Assembly (NCBI GenBank): GCA_030604165.1
Contig: JAUVWK010000007.1
Coordinates: forward strand, 1 to 20,703
Source of the DNA: Alphaproteobacteria bacterium
GTDB taxonomy: Bacteria; Pseudomonadota; Alphaproteobacteria; UBA828
Reading direction: 5' to 3'
DNA: 20,703 nt
Below, one piece after another: positions 14,588-20,703 of this stretch. How positions within the stretch are numbered: the first letter of the stretch is position 1; each line of letters begins with the position of its first letter. The position numbers and the translations under genes were made by a program. The notes beneath the pieces are model-generated. The model was not told the DNA's origin. It searched no databases and saw nothing but the letters and a program-made list of their open reading frames with translations.

Positions 14588-15727
14588 TTGCCGAAACGCG
14601 CGCACGGTAAATCACCGTTCCGGTTTTTCGACAACCGGGAGAAATACCTTCTGTTCGTCACGACCTGCAGCGAGAAGTGGGAGATCGCCGCGCGGGTCGA
14701 TCGCGAGCTTCGGCATGTCCAACCCCATCCGCCGGCGCTGAAAATATTCGACGCCGGCATGGGCGACGGCACCGTATTGGCGCGCGTGATGCGCTCGCTG
14801 CACCAGCAGTTTCCCACCATTCCGTTCTTGCTCGTAGGCAAGGAGATCAGCCTGGAGGACGTCCGGCTGACGATCGAAAAGCTGCCCGATCGGTTTTTCG
14901 AACATCCCCAGACGGTTTTCGTGGCGACCAATCTTTATTACTACGAAGCGCCCGGCCTTATGCCTAAGGCGCCGGCCATGCAGGGCAAGCTGAATTGGCA
15001 CGAAATTGCGCTGGACGGCACCACCACTTATGCCTTCGATCGACAAATCAGAGAGCTCCACCCCGTGCTCAGCGCCTGCTGGCGCACGCGTACAAGCGCC
15101 AAATCCGGCAATCCGCGTTATGTCCAACCGACTGTGCTGGTGATCTATCGCAAAGACCATCGCTTCGCGCTGGATCGCGTGATTCCGCGTCTGGGAGAGG
15201 CGGACGGCCAATATGATCTCGTTCTCGCCTCGCAACCCTATCAGGCCCGGCTTGCGGCCGAGACCAAGATACGGAACGTGCTCGCGCCGCTTTGCGAGGC
15301 ACTGGCGCCGGGCGGGCGCATGCTGGTCATCCAGTCCACGGGCAATGATCCGGGCATGGAAATAATTCGGAAAGTCTGGCCCGACGAGAACCCGTTTCGC
15401 ACGCCGCGGCGCATGTTGGTCGAGGCGCTGAAGCAGGCGCACAGGCGAGGGCGTCCCAAATATCGTTGCCTAATCTATCCGGATCATCGCTCGTTGTTCC
15501 GCTACGGCCTGCACACCCTGCCATCCGAAATCAGCGACAACATCGGCACCTCGACGCTGCTCGCGGCCTGGAACGCGGCCGTCTATGTGGCGCAAATCGA
15601 GGATGCGCGGCTGGTCCCGGTCTTGCGCGACGGCGCCTATTTGGAAGCGACCAAGAAGGTGGTCCGCCGCCACGGCGGTTTGTGGTTTACCAACGAATCC
15701 TTTGCCGTGGTGCGCCCGCGGCGCTAG
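14588..15727 (+). CDS. SAM-dependent methyltransferase of unrecognised family
   Basis: 379 residues. The TTG at 14588 is chosen because the purine run AGGGAGGAGGGG ends 1 nt before it, with GGAGG at 6-nt spacing. A class I methyltransferase core is visible: motif I IFDAGMGDGTVL (53-64), VGKEIS (83-88) at the acidic loop that would bind the SAM ribose, motif IV YDLVLASQPYQ (209-219), and APGGRMLVIQS (240-250). An insertion of about 90 residues lies between motif I and motif IV (110-200). The C-terminal 110 residues, with NPFRTPRRMLVEALK and GLWFTNESFAVV, form a domain I do not recognise. The substrate is unknown. A weak resemblance to EgtD-like histidine methyltransferases crossed my mind but no diagnostic motif supports it. 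The divergent folate reductase suggests a shared one-carbon context. Confidence 0.75.
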   Translation: MPKRAHGKSPFRFFDNREKYLLFVTTCSEKWEIAARVDRELRHVQPHPPALKIFDAGMGDGTVLARVMRSLHQQFPTIPFLLVGKEISLEDVRLTIEKLPDRFFEHPQTVFVATNLYYYEAPGLMPKAPAMQGKLNWHEIALDGTTTYAFDRQIRELHPVLSACWRTRTSAKSGNPRYVQPTVLVIYRKDHRFALDRVIPRLGEADGQYDLVLASQPYQARLAAETKIRNVLAPLCEALAPGGRMLVIQSTGNDPGMEIIRKVWPDENPFRTPRRMLVEALKQAHRRGRPKYRCLIYPDHRSLFRYGLHTLPSEISDNIGTSTLLAAWNAAVYVAQIEDARLVPVLRDGAYLEATKKVVRRHGGLWFTNESFAVVRPRR

Positions 15728-15773
15728 CGCATATCCCGCTCGTGCGAGTTCCGTTTAGGCCTCTCGACGGCGC

Positions 15774-15802
15774 AAAAAAATCCCGCGCCGGGCGGCGCGG
15801 GA
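15774..15802 (-). terminator. Strong Rho-independent terminator with no upstream gene on its strand
   Basis: A perfect 9-bp stem TCCCGCGCC / GGCGCGGGA (15781-15789 with 15794-15802) with a 4-nt loop is preceded on the plus strand by seven As (15774-15780), that is, followed by seven Ts on the minus strand. On the plus strand no T-run follows, so it points leftward. The nearest minus-strand protein gene upstream begins beyond 17739, past two plus-strand genes. Confidence 0.8.
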
Positions 15803-15937
15803 AAGTTGGTCCGGGGAAGACGGACCGAACAAATCCGTCGTGCCTGCGGGCTCCGGAAGGGAGGATCGGGCGGAGCCCCCAATGTCCGCGAACGGGGAGA
15901 CCGACCGTGTCGGATTAGTCCCTATCGTCATTAATCC
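15774..15937 (-). ncRNA. Candidate structured small RNA
   Basis: A run of inverted repeats lies in gene-free DNA and ends in the strong minus-strand terminator. From the 5' side on the minus strand: GGATTA/TAATCC (15932-15937 with 15912-15917), CCGAC/GTCGG (15901-15905 with 15909-15913), a perfect 8-bp stem GGGCTCCG/CGGAGCCC (15848-15855 with 15871-15878) whose 15-nt loop reads CCTCCC on the minus strand, and GACGGA/TCCGTC (15819-15824 with 15834-15839), then the terminator hairpin. A CCUCCC loop could pair with Shine-Dalgarno sequences, as in several alphaproteobacterial sRNAs. The first two repeats share bases and are mutually exclusive. The 5' end and promoter are not identified; the RNA may start anywhere from about 15890 to 15940. 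Confidence 0.5.
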
Positions 15938-15988
15938 GGCGCGGTGTTGCTATCATTTGAAATCGGTCGGACTCGACGAGTTGTCCAA

Positions 15989-16012
15989 TCACGCCGCGTC
16001 AATCCGGCGTGA
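15989..16012. promoter_or_regulatory. 8-bp inverted repeat, possible operator
   Basis: TCACGCCG (15989-15996) and CGGCGTGA (16005-16012) are perfect inverted repeats with an 8-nt spacer, about 80 bp upstream of the small conserved gene. Just left of it is an 11-bp odd palindrome ACTCGACGAGT (15971-15981). Both could bind a dimeric regulator controlling either the small gene (+) or the candidate sRNA (-). No T-run follows, so it is not a terminator. Confidence 0.4.
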
Positions 16013-16092
16013 ACGCACAAAGAAGCTGTTTGTTGGCCCGGCGAAGGGTATCCTCTGTCCGCGAAGGAAGGCCAACAGACGGACCGAATCCA

Positions 16093-16434
16093 ATGCCTTT
16101 TGTAAGTCGAGACGACGACGGCAACGTCATCGCTATATTCGACCGGGCGAACGAGCGGGCAGAGCAGGAGCTTTCGTCGGACCATCCCGATATTCTGGAT
16201 TTCTTGGACCGCACCGGCGGCTCCAGCGAAGTCCAAGTCAACCTGTCGAGCAGCGACCCCGACATGGGCCGTGTGCTCGAAGACCTGATTCAGGTTTTGA
16301 TCGACAAGCGCCTCATTGCCAAGAATGACCTGCCGTCTCCGGCGCTGGACAAGATCAGCTACCGCAAGCGGCTCAGAACCGAGCTGCTGCGTCTCTCGCA
16401 ATTGGTCTCCGACGACGAAGACAAAATCATCTAG
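16093..16434 (+). CDS. Small conserved acidic protein of unknown function
   Basis: 113 residues from ATG 16093; an open extension to GTG 16009 is unlike the rest. It starts MPFVSRDDDGNVIAIFDRAN, continues DHPDILDFL, then a helical segment VLEDLIQVLIDKRLIAKNDLP and a C-terminal RKRLRTELLRLSQLVSDDEDKII. I recall this layout as a widespread proteobacterial small protein often labelled tryptophan synthase beta-like, a label without functional support. No signal peptide, membrane segment or catalytic motif is visible; it is probably a soluble, mostly helical cytoplasmic protein. It stands alone on the plus strand, with the sRNA candidate upstream and an inverted-repeat element directly after its stop. 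Confidence 0.8.
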   Translation: MPFVSRDDDGNVIAIFDRANERAEQELSSDHPDILDFLDRTGGSSEVQVNLSSSDPDMGRVLEDLIQVLIDKRLIAKNDLPSPALDKISYRKRLRTELLRLSQLVSDDEDKII

Positions 16435-16441
16435 CGTTTTC

Positions 16442-16478
16442 GGGGACAGGAGCCACTGTTCCCACTATTTCTGTCCCC
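16442..16478. repeat. GGGGACAG inverted-repeat (REP-like) element
   Basis: GGGGACAG (16442-16449) is matched by CTGTTCCC (16456-16463, one G-T pair) and by an exact inverted copy CTGTCCCC (16471-16478), so two alternative hairpins can form. It occupies most of the 75-bp gap between the small protein and the CoA transferase. GGGGACAG-ended palindromes are recalled from REP-type elements mobilised by RAYT (Y1) transposases in many genomes. No transposase is present here, so this would be a non-autonomous copy. Confidence 0.6.
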
Positions 16479-16509
16479 ATTAATCCGCCAAACCGGGGCA
16501 AGAAAAACC

Positions 16510-17727
16510 ATGGACAACATTCTGAGCGGCCTCAGGGTGATCGAAGGTTCGGCCTTCGTCGCCGCGCCGCTCGGCGGCATGACGCTCGCGCAACTCGGCG
16601 CCGATGTGATCCGCTTCGACCGCATCGGCGGCGGCCTCGACTACCGGCGCTGGCCCGTGACCGAAGACGGCGACAGCCTGTATTGGGCGGGGCTAAACAA
16701 GGGCAAGCGCTCGATCGCGGTCGCTTTGGCTCACCCCGAGGGCCGCGCCTTGATCGCGGGGCTGATCGGCGCGCCCGGAACGAACGCCGGGCTCTTTCTC
16801 ACCAACCTGCCGGCGCGCGGCTGGCTCGCCTATGACAACCTGAAACAAGGCCGGGACGATCTCATCATGCTCGCCATCGTCGGCAATCCCGATGGCACGA
16901 CGGCGGTGGATTACACGGTGAACTGCGCGGTGGGTTATCCCCTGGTCACGGGCCCGGCGGAGCACGACCGCCCGGTCAATCACGTGCTGCCGGCGTGGGA
17001 CGCGCTCTGCGGGCTGCACGCGGCGGTCGGCCTGCTGGCGGCCGAGCGCCACCGCCGCCAGACGGGCGCGGGCCAATTGGTCAGGCTCGGCCTCGCCGAT
17101 GTCGCCTTCGCCTTGGTGGCGGCGCTGGGCAATGTCGGCGAAGTGCAGATCGACGGCGCCGAGCGGCCGCGCATCGGCAACGACGTTTACGGCTCCTTCG
17201 GCCGCGATTTCGAGACCAGCGACGGCCGGCGCGTCATGCTGACCGCGTTCACCGCCAAACAGTGGCAAGCGGTCGGCGCGGCCACCGGGCTGGCGAAGCG
17301 CTTCGCCGAAATCGAGCGCGCACGCGGGCTCGACCTCGCCGACGAGGCCGACCGCTACGCCGCCCGGCACGAGATCTTCGCCTTGCTGAAGCCGTGGTTC
17401 GCCGCCCGTACACTGGCCGAAGCACGCGCCGCGCTCGACGCCGAAGGCACCTGCTGGGGGCCCTATCAGAGCTTCACGCAAATGGTTCGCGAGGACGCCC
17501 GCTGCTCGACCGCAAATCCGCTGTTTCAGATGGTCGATCAGCCCGGCATCGGGCAAATCCTGAGCCCGGCCTCGCCGCTCGATTTCGCCGCCGCGCCGCG
17601 TGGCGCCGTGGCGCGGGCGCCACGGCTCGGCGAACACACGGACGAGATCTTGGCGTCGCTGCTCGGGCTCGGCGATGGCGAGATCGGCAAGCTGCACGAC
17701 AAGGGTGTGATCGCCGGAGCCGCTTGA
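16510..17727 (+). CDS. mct: Family III CoA transferase, 2-methylfumaryl-CoA isomerase (mesaconyl-CoA C1-C4 CoA transferase) type
   Basis: 405 residues. The N-terminus GLRVIEGSAFVAAPLGGMTL (7-26), then QLGADVIRFD, GGLDYRRWPVT and LYWAGLNKGKRSIAV, closely follows, from memory, the Mct enzyme of Chloroflexus. The likely catalytic Asp164 lies in VNHVLPAWD (156-164), and RLGEHTDEIL plus LHDKGVIAG close the protein as in Mct. Mct moves CoA within mesaconyl-CoA from the C1 to the C4 carboxyl, a step of glyoxylate assimilation in the 3-hydroxypropionate bi-cycle. The motif match is much closer than to generic CaiB/FrcA enzymes. Partner genes for mesaconyl-C1-CoA hydratase, malyl-CoA lyase and mesaconyl-C4-CoA hydratase are not in this window, so the pathway cannot be confirmed. 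It converges on a DUF1330 gene 11 bp away. Confidence 0.85.
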   Translation: MDNILSGLRVIEGSAFVAAPLGGMTLAQLGADVIRFDRIGGGLDYRRWPVTEDGDSLYWAGLNKGKRSIAVALAHPEGRALIAGLIGAPGTNAGLFLTNLPARGWLAYDNLKQGRDDLIMLAIVGNPDGTTAVDYTVNCAVGYPLVTGPAEHDRPVNHVLPAWDALCGLHAAVGLLAAERHRRQTGAGQLVRLGLADVAFALVAALGNVGEVQIDGAERPRIGNDVYGSFGRDFETSDGRRVMLTAFTAKQWQAVGAATGLAKRFAEIERARGLDLADEADRYAARHEIFALLKPWFAARTLAEARAALDAEGTCWGPYQSFTQMVREDARCSTANPLFQMVDQPGIGQILSPASPLDFAAAPRGAVARAPRLGEHTDEILASLLGLGDGEIGKLHDKGVIAGAA

Positions 17728-17738
17728 ACGAAACCCGC

Positions 17739-18026
17739 TCAGATGCCTTCGACGAACAGGAAACTGCCGCGCGAGGCGCTGAGACGCATGGGTAGAATTT
17801 TCTGATAGGCGGGCGAGTTGTACCAGGCCCGGGCCTGCTCCAAGCTCGGAAACTCCAAGACAACCAAACGGTTGGGCTGCCAGTCGCCCTCCACCACATC
17901 GGTCTCGCCGCCCAGCACCAGAGCCTTGCCATCGAAGGGCGCAATCGTCGGGCCGGCCTGCTCGCCATATTTGGCGAACAGATCCGGATCGGTCACTTCG
18001 ATATCCGCAATCACAAAGGCTGCCAT
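17739..18026 (-). CDS. DUF1330 domain protein, copy 1
   Basis: 95 residues, the whole of a DUF1330 domain (dimeric ferredoxin-like alpha/beta barrel). It shows the family N-terminus MAAFVIADIEVTDPDLFAKY, a central VLGGETDVVEGDW, and RLVVLEFPSLEQARAWYNSPAYQ before a C-terminal strand FLFVEGI. DUF1330 proteins have no established reaction; relatives of the fold include EthD and antibiotic monooxygenases. AAGGAA lies 7-8 nt before the ATG. It is the second gene of a two-gene minus-strand unit, 54 bp after its paralogue, and both end in VEG(I/V). Confidence 0.88.
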   Translation of the reverse strand: MAAFVIADIEVTDPDLFAKYGEQAGPTIAPFDGKALVLGGETDVVEGDWQPNRLVVLEFPSLEQARAWYNSPAYQKILPMRLSASRGSFLFVEGI

Positions 18027-18080
18027 CGTTTTTCCTTCCCGTTATGTGCGTTGCCTCGGCCGCTCGTCATGGCGCGCCGC

Positions 18081-18368
18081 TCAGACGCCTTCGACCAATA
18101 TCACATTGGCACTCGCCGCCTTGAAGCGAAGCGCCTTGGCCACCGAATATTCGGGCGAATCGTACCAGCGCCGGGCCGCGGCCGCGTCGTCGAAGGCGAC
18201 CATCACCAACCGGCCCGGGGCCCATTCGCCTTCCACGGTCTCGTGCGGCCCACCGCGCACCACGAAACGCCCGCCATATTTCTCGAGCGTCGGCGGCACC
18301 AGTTTCCGATACTCGGCGTAGGCTTCCGGGTCGCTAACATGGACATCGACGATGAGATACGCGGCCAT
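18081..18368 (-). CDS. DUF1330 domain protein, copy 2
   Basis: 95 residues, identical in length to the neighbouring copy and plainly paralogous: MAAYLIVDVHVSDPEAYAEY, then VRGGPHETVEGEW, RLVMVAFDDAAAARRWYDSPEY and a final VILVEGV. The conserved VEGxW and WY(N/D)SPxY segments are the DUF1330 core. Divergence between the copies is considerable (well under half of positions identical by eye), so the duplication is old and both are probably functional. It is the first gene of the pair. AGGAGG is present about 12 nt before the ATG, rather far, and no better start exists. Confidence 0.88.
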   Translation of the reverse strand: MAAYLIVDVHVSDPEAYAEYRKLVPPTLEKYGGRFVVRGGPHETVEGEWAPGRLVMVAFDDAAAARRWYDSPEYSVAKALRFKAASANVILVEGV

Positions 18369-18389
18369 GATGTTGATTTCCCCTCCTTG

Positions 18390-18434
18390 TCGCGATGCCC
18401 CGGGTTGCGATGCCCCGGGTCGCGACGCCCCGGT
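18390..18434. repeat. Three tandem 15-bp GC-rich repeats
   Basis: Units TCGCGATGCCCCGGG (18390-18404), TTGCGATGCCCCGGG (18405-18419) and TCGCGACGCCCCGGT (18420-18434) differ at one to three positions. They lie in the 256-bp gap between the divergent DUF1330 pair and metY. That gap otherwise holds no gene and no riboswitch or promoter that I can defend; the SAM-II consensus was looked for and not seen. Confidence 0.85.
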
Positions 18435-18624
18435 GGCCCATACCCGCCGCCTGCGGCCCGGCCCGGTCGTGGAGCCCTCCGGGCAAAGAGTGCGGCGGGT
18501 TCGTCGGCGAGAATAGTCCGCGGCGCAAGGCCAAACAACAGGCTAGCAGCGATTCGCGCTCCCCGTCTGGACAAACCCGCGCCGCCGTCTACCATGCGCT
18601 ATTCGGTGCAAACGAGGCCAGACC

Positions 18625-19920
18625 ATGGCGGATCCCAAATATTTCAAGCTGGAGACCCTGAGCCTGCACGCGGGCCAGAAACCCGACCCGGTGACCGGCG
18701 CCCGGGCGGTGCCGATTTACCAGACCACGTCGTTCGTCTTCCGCGACACCGAGCACGCCGCGTCGCTGTTCAATCTCGAGCGTGCCGGCCATATCTACTC
18801 GCGCATCTCCAACCCCACCGTGAGCGTGCTCGAGGAGCGTATCGCCGCGCTCGAAGGCGGCGTCGGCGCGGTGTGCACGGCGAGCGGCCAAGCGGCCTTG
18901 CATCTGGCGGTGGCGACCCTGATGGGCGCCGGCGGGCATATCGTCTCGTCGGCCTCGCTTTATGGCGGCAGCCACAATCTGTTCAGTCATACCCTGCCGC
19001 GCTTCGGTATCGAGACCACCTTGGTCGATGCGCGTGACCCGGCGGCTTTCGGCGCCGCGATCCGGCCCGAGACGCGGCTCCTGTTCGGCGAGACATTGGG
19101 CAATCCGGGGCTCGAGATCATGGACCTGCCGGCGGTCGCGGCGGTGGCGCACGAGAACGGTCTCCCGCTGCTGATCGACAGCACCTTCGCGACCCCCTAT
19201 CTGTGCCGGCCCTTCGAGCACGGCGTCGACCTGGTGCTGCATTCGGCCACCAAGTTCTTGGGCGGGCACGGCATCGCCATCGGCGGCGTGCTCGTCGACG
19301 GCGGCACCTTCGATTGGGAGGCGTCGGGCAAGTTCCCGACCATGACCGAGCCCTATGAGGGCTATCACGGCCTCGATTTCGCCGAGGAGTTCGGGCCGCA
19401 GGCCTTCATCATGCGCGCCCGCGCCGAAGGGCTGCGCGATTTCGGCGCCTGCATGAGCCCGCAGAACGCCTTCCACATTCTCCAAGGCGTCGAGACCCTG
19501 CCCGTGCGCATGCAACGCCACGTCGACAACGCGCGCAAGATCGTGGCCTTTCTCGACGGCCACGACGCGGTCTCGTGGGTCAGCTATCCGGAATTGCCGA
19601 GCCACCCCGACCACGAACTGGCCAAGGTGCTGCTGCCCAAGGGCTGTGGCGCCATCTTCTGTTTCGGCATCAAGGGCGGGCGCGAGGCCGGCCGCCGTTT
19701 CATCGAGGCCGTCGATCTGCTCTCGCACCTCGCCAATGTGGGCGACGCCAAGAGCCTGGTGATTCATCCCGCCAGCACGACGCACCAGCAGATGGATGCC
19801 AGCGCCCTCGAGGCCGCCGGCGTCGGCGAGGACATGGTGCGGCTCTCGATCGGGCTCGAGGAGGCGCAAGACCTGATCGACGATATCGACCGGGGCTTAC
19901 GCGCCTCGCAGAGGGGCTGA
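18625..19920 (+). CDS. metY: O-acetylhomoserine aminocarboxypropyltransferase (sulfhydrylase)
   Basis: 431 residues, the usual MetY length. This PLP enzyme condenses O-acetylhomoserine with sulfide to homocysteine (or with methanethiol to methionine). Visible are the N-terminus LETLSLHAGQKPDPVTGARAVPIYQTTSF (starting at residue 9), YSRISNPTVSVLEERIAALEGG (58-79), the PLP-ring contact SASLYGGSHNLF (109-120), the PLP phosphate/pyridine Asp in IDSTFATPYL (184-193), and the Schiff-base Lys210 in HSATKFLGGHG. The long internal segment (220-260) and the C-terminal HPASTTHQQM separate MetY from the shorter MetB/MetZ enzymes, so direct sulfhydrylation of an O-acyl ester is expected. It is followed after 3 bp by an alpha/beta hydrolase. 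No terminator intervenes. Confidence 0.94.
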   Translation: MADPKYFKLETLSLHAGQKPDPVTGARAVPIYQTTSFVFRDTEHAASLFNLERAGHIYSRISNPTVSVLEERIAALEGGVGAVCTASGQAALHLAVATLMGAGGHIVSSASLYGGSHNLFSHTLPRFGIETTLVDARDPAAFGAAIRPETRLLFGETLGNPGLEIMDLPAVAAVAHENGLPLLIDSTFATPYLCRPFEHGVDLVLHSATKFLGGHGIAIGGVLVDGGTFDWEASGKFPTMTEPYEGYHGLDFAEEFGPQAFIMRARAEGLRDFGACMSPQNAFHILQGVETLPVRMQRHVDNARKIVAFLDGHDAVSWVSYPELPSHPDHELAKVLLPKGCGAIFCFGIKGGREAGRRFIEAVDLLSHLANVGDAKSLVIHPASTTHQQMDASALEAAGVGEDMVRLSIGLEEAQDLIDDIDRGLRASQRG

Positions 19921-19923
19921 GCC

Positions 19924-20703
19924 ATGGATATCACGGTCGATGGCCGGCGCGTGTTCGCGGCAACGGGCGGCCAGCCTTTCGATACCGGCCTGCCGACCAC
20001 CCTGTTCATTCACGGCGCGGCGTTCGACCACACCGTATGGAAGTTGCAGGCCCGCTATTTTGCCTGGCACGGCAACAGCGTGCTGGCGCTCGATCTACCG
20101 GGCCACGGCCGCTCGGAGGGGCCGCCGCTCGGCTCGATTCCGGAGATCGCCGATTGGATCGTGCGCGTGCTCGACGCCGTCGGCGCGGCGCAGGCCGCGC
20201 TGGTCGGCCACAGCATGGGCGCGCTGATCGCCCTCGAGGCGGCCGGCCGCCACGCGGAGCGGGTGCGCGCCTTGGCGCTGCTCGGCGCGGCGACGGCGAT
20301 TCCGGTCAACGACGCGCTCATGAACGCCGCCGAAGCCAACGACCATTTGGCCATGGACCTGCTCAACGCCTGGGGCTATGGCCGGCGGGCGCAATATGGC
20401 GGCCACCGCGTGCCCGGCATGTGGATGATGCGGGGCGGCCTGCGCATCCTGGAGCGCGCCGGCGAGGACCTGCTCTACACCGATTTGCGCGCCACCAACG
20501 CCTACAGCGAGGGCGAGGCCGCGGCAGACGCGGTGCGCTGCCCGACCCTGATCGTGATCGGCGAAAACGACGTGATGACGCCGGCGCCTCGGGGCCGCGC
20601 GCTGGCCGCTCGGATCGCCGGCGCGAAGGCCATGATGATCCCGCAGGTTGGCCACATCATGCTGGAAGAGGCGCCGGACGACACCCTCGACGCCCTGCGC
20701 GAC
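19924..20703 (+). CDS. Alpha/beta hydrolase, truncated at the window end
   Basis: The frame is open from ATG 19924 to the last base, giving 260 residues without a stop; most of a typical 260-280-residue protein is present. The alpha/beta fold is complete: oxyanion HGAAFD (30-35), DLPGHGRSEG (57-66), nucleophile elbow GHSMG with Ser97, acid Asp216 in IGENDVMTP (212-220), and base His244 in VGHIMLEEAP (242-251). It belongs to the esterase/BioH-like group. It is not MetX, which is longer and has a different elbow, so homoserine acetylation is not supported. Close coupling to metY (3-bp gap, GAGGGG near the metY end as ribosome site) implies coexpression. Substrate unknown. Confidence 0.9.
   Translation, partial: MDITVDGRRVFAATGGQPFDTGLPTTLFIHGAAFDHTVWKLQARYFAWHGNSVLALDLPGHGRSEGPPLGSIPEIADWIVRVLDAVGAAQAALVGHSMGALIALEAAGRHAERVRALALLGAATAIPVNDALMNAAEANDHLAMDLLNAWGYGRRAQYGGHRVPGMWMMRGGLRILERAGEDLLYTDLRATNAYSEGEAAADAVRCPTLIVIGENDVMTPAPRGRALAARIAGAKAMMIPQVGHIMLEEAPDDTLDALRD

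Noticed and set aside
15774..15802. Plus-strand terminator for the methyltransferase gene
   Set aside because: The stem is strong but the T-run lies only on the minus-strand side; on the plus strand the stem is followed by AAAGTTGG.
18369..18624. SAM-II or other methionine riboswitch upstream of metY
   Set aside because: The region was read for the SAM-II pseudoknot sequence and nothing matching was found; it holds only a GC-rich 15-bp repeat and unremarkable DNA.

Overview
The window is GC-rich, densely coded DNA from the chromosome of a proteobacterium, most likely an alphaproteobacterium of the Rhodospirillales type. The basis is gene order and protein style: membrane-anchored cytochrome c, kdsB, pheA, nudC, the small SRP RNA, dnaX, ybaB, recR, rmuC, def, fmt and truA. 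This is inferred from recalled synteny, not from a search. KdsB implies an LPS-bearing Gram-negative cell. No tRNA, rRNA, insertion sequence, prophage or CRISPR array was seen.

Left edge (1-2754, + strand): the end of a PPP-type protein phosphatase; then one ORF joining a glycosyltransferase-like domain to a PqqD-like domain; then an HprK-like P-loop kinase whose GTG start overlaps the preceding stop. The tight packing suggests one operon holding a kinase, a PqqD-type peptide-binding domain and a phosphatase. This is the best candidate for a poorly described system.

Core block (2703-12777): housekeeping genes. Cytochrome c (-) diverges from kdsB-pheA (+). pheA abuts nudC (-) end to end. The SRP RNA has its own recognisable promoter and precedes the dnaX-ybaB-recR operon. 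rmuC (-) converges on recR and diverges from def-fmt-truA, which deformylate, formylate and modify protein and tRNA.

Accessory block (12821-18624): an SRPBCC protein with a histone H1-like Lys/Ala tail; a methylenetetrahydrofolate reductase (-) divergent from an unassigned SAM methyltransferase; a gene-free stretch (15728-16092) that looks like a minus-strand structured small RNA ending in a strong orphan terminator; a small conserved protein; a GGGGACAG inverted-repeat element; a CoA transferase very like Chloroflexus mesaconyl-CoA C1-C4 CoA transferase; and two tandem DUF1330 paralogues.

Right edge (18625-20703, + strand): MetY-type O-acetylhomoserine sulfhydrylase followed after 3 bp by an alpha/beta hydrolase that runs off the window.
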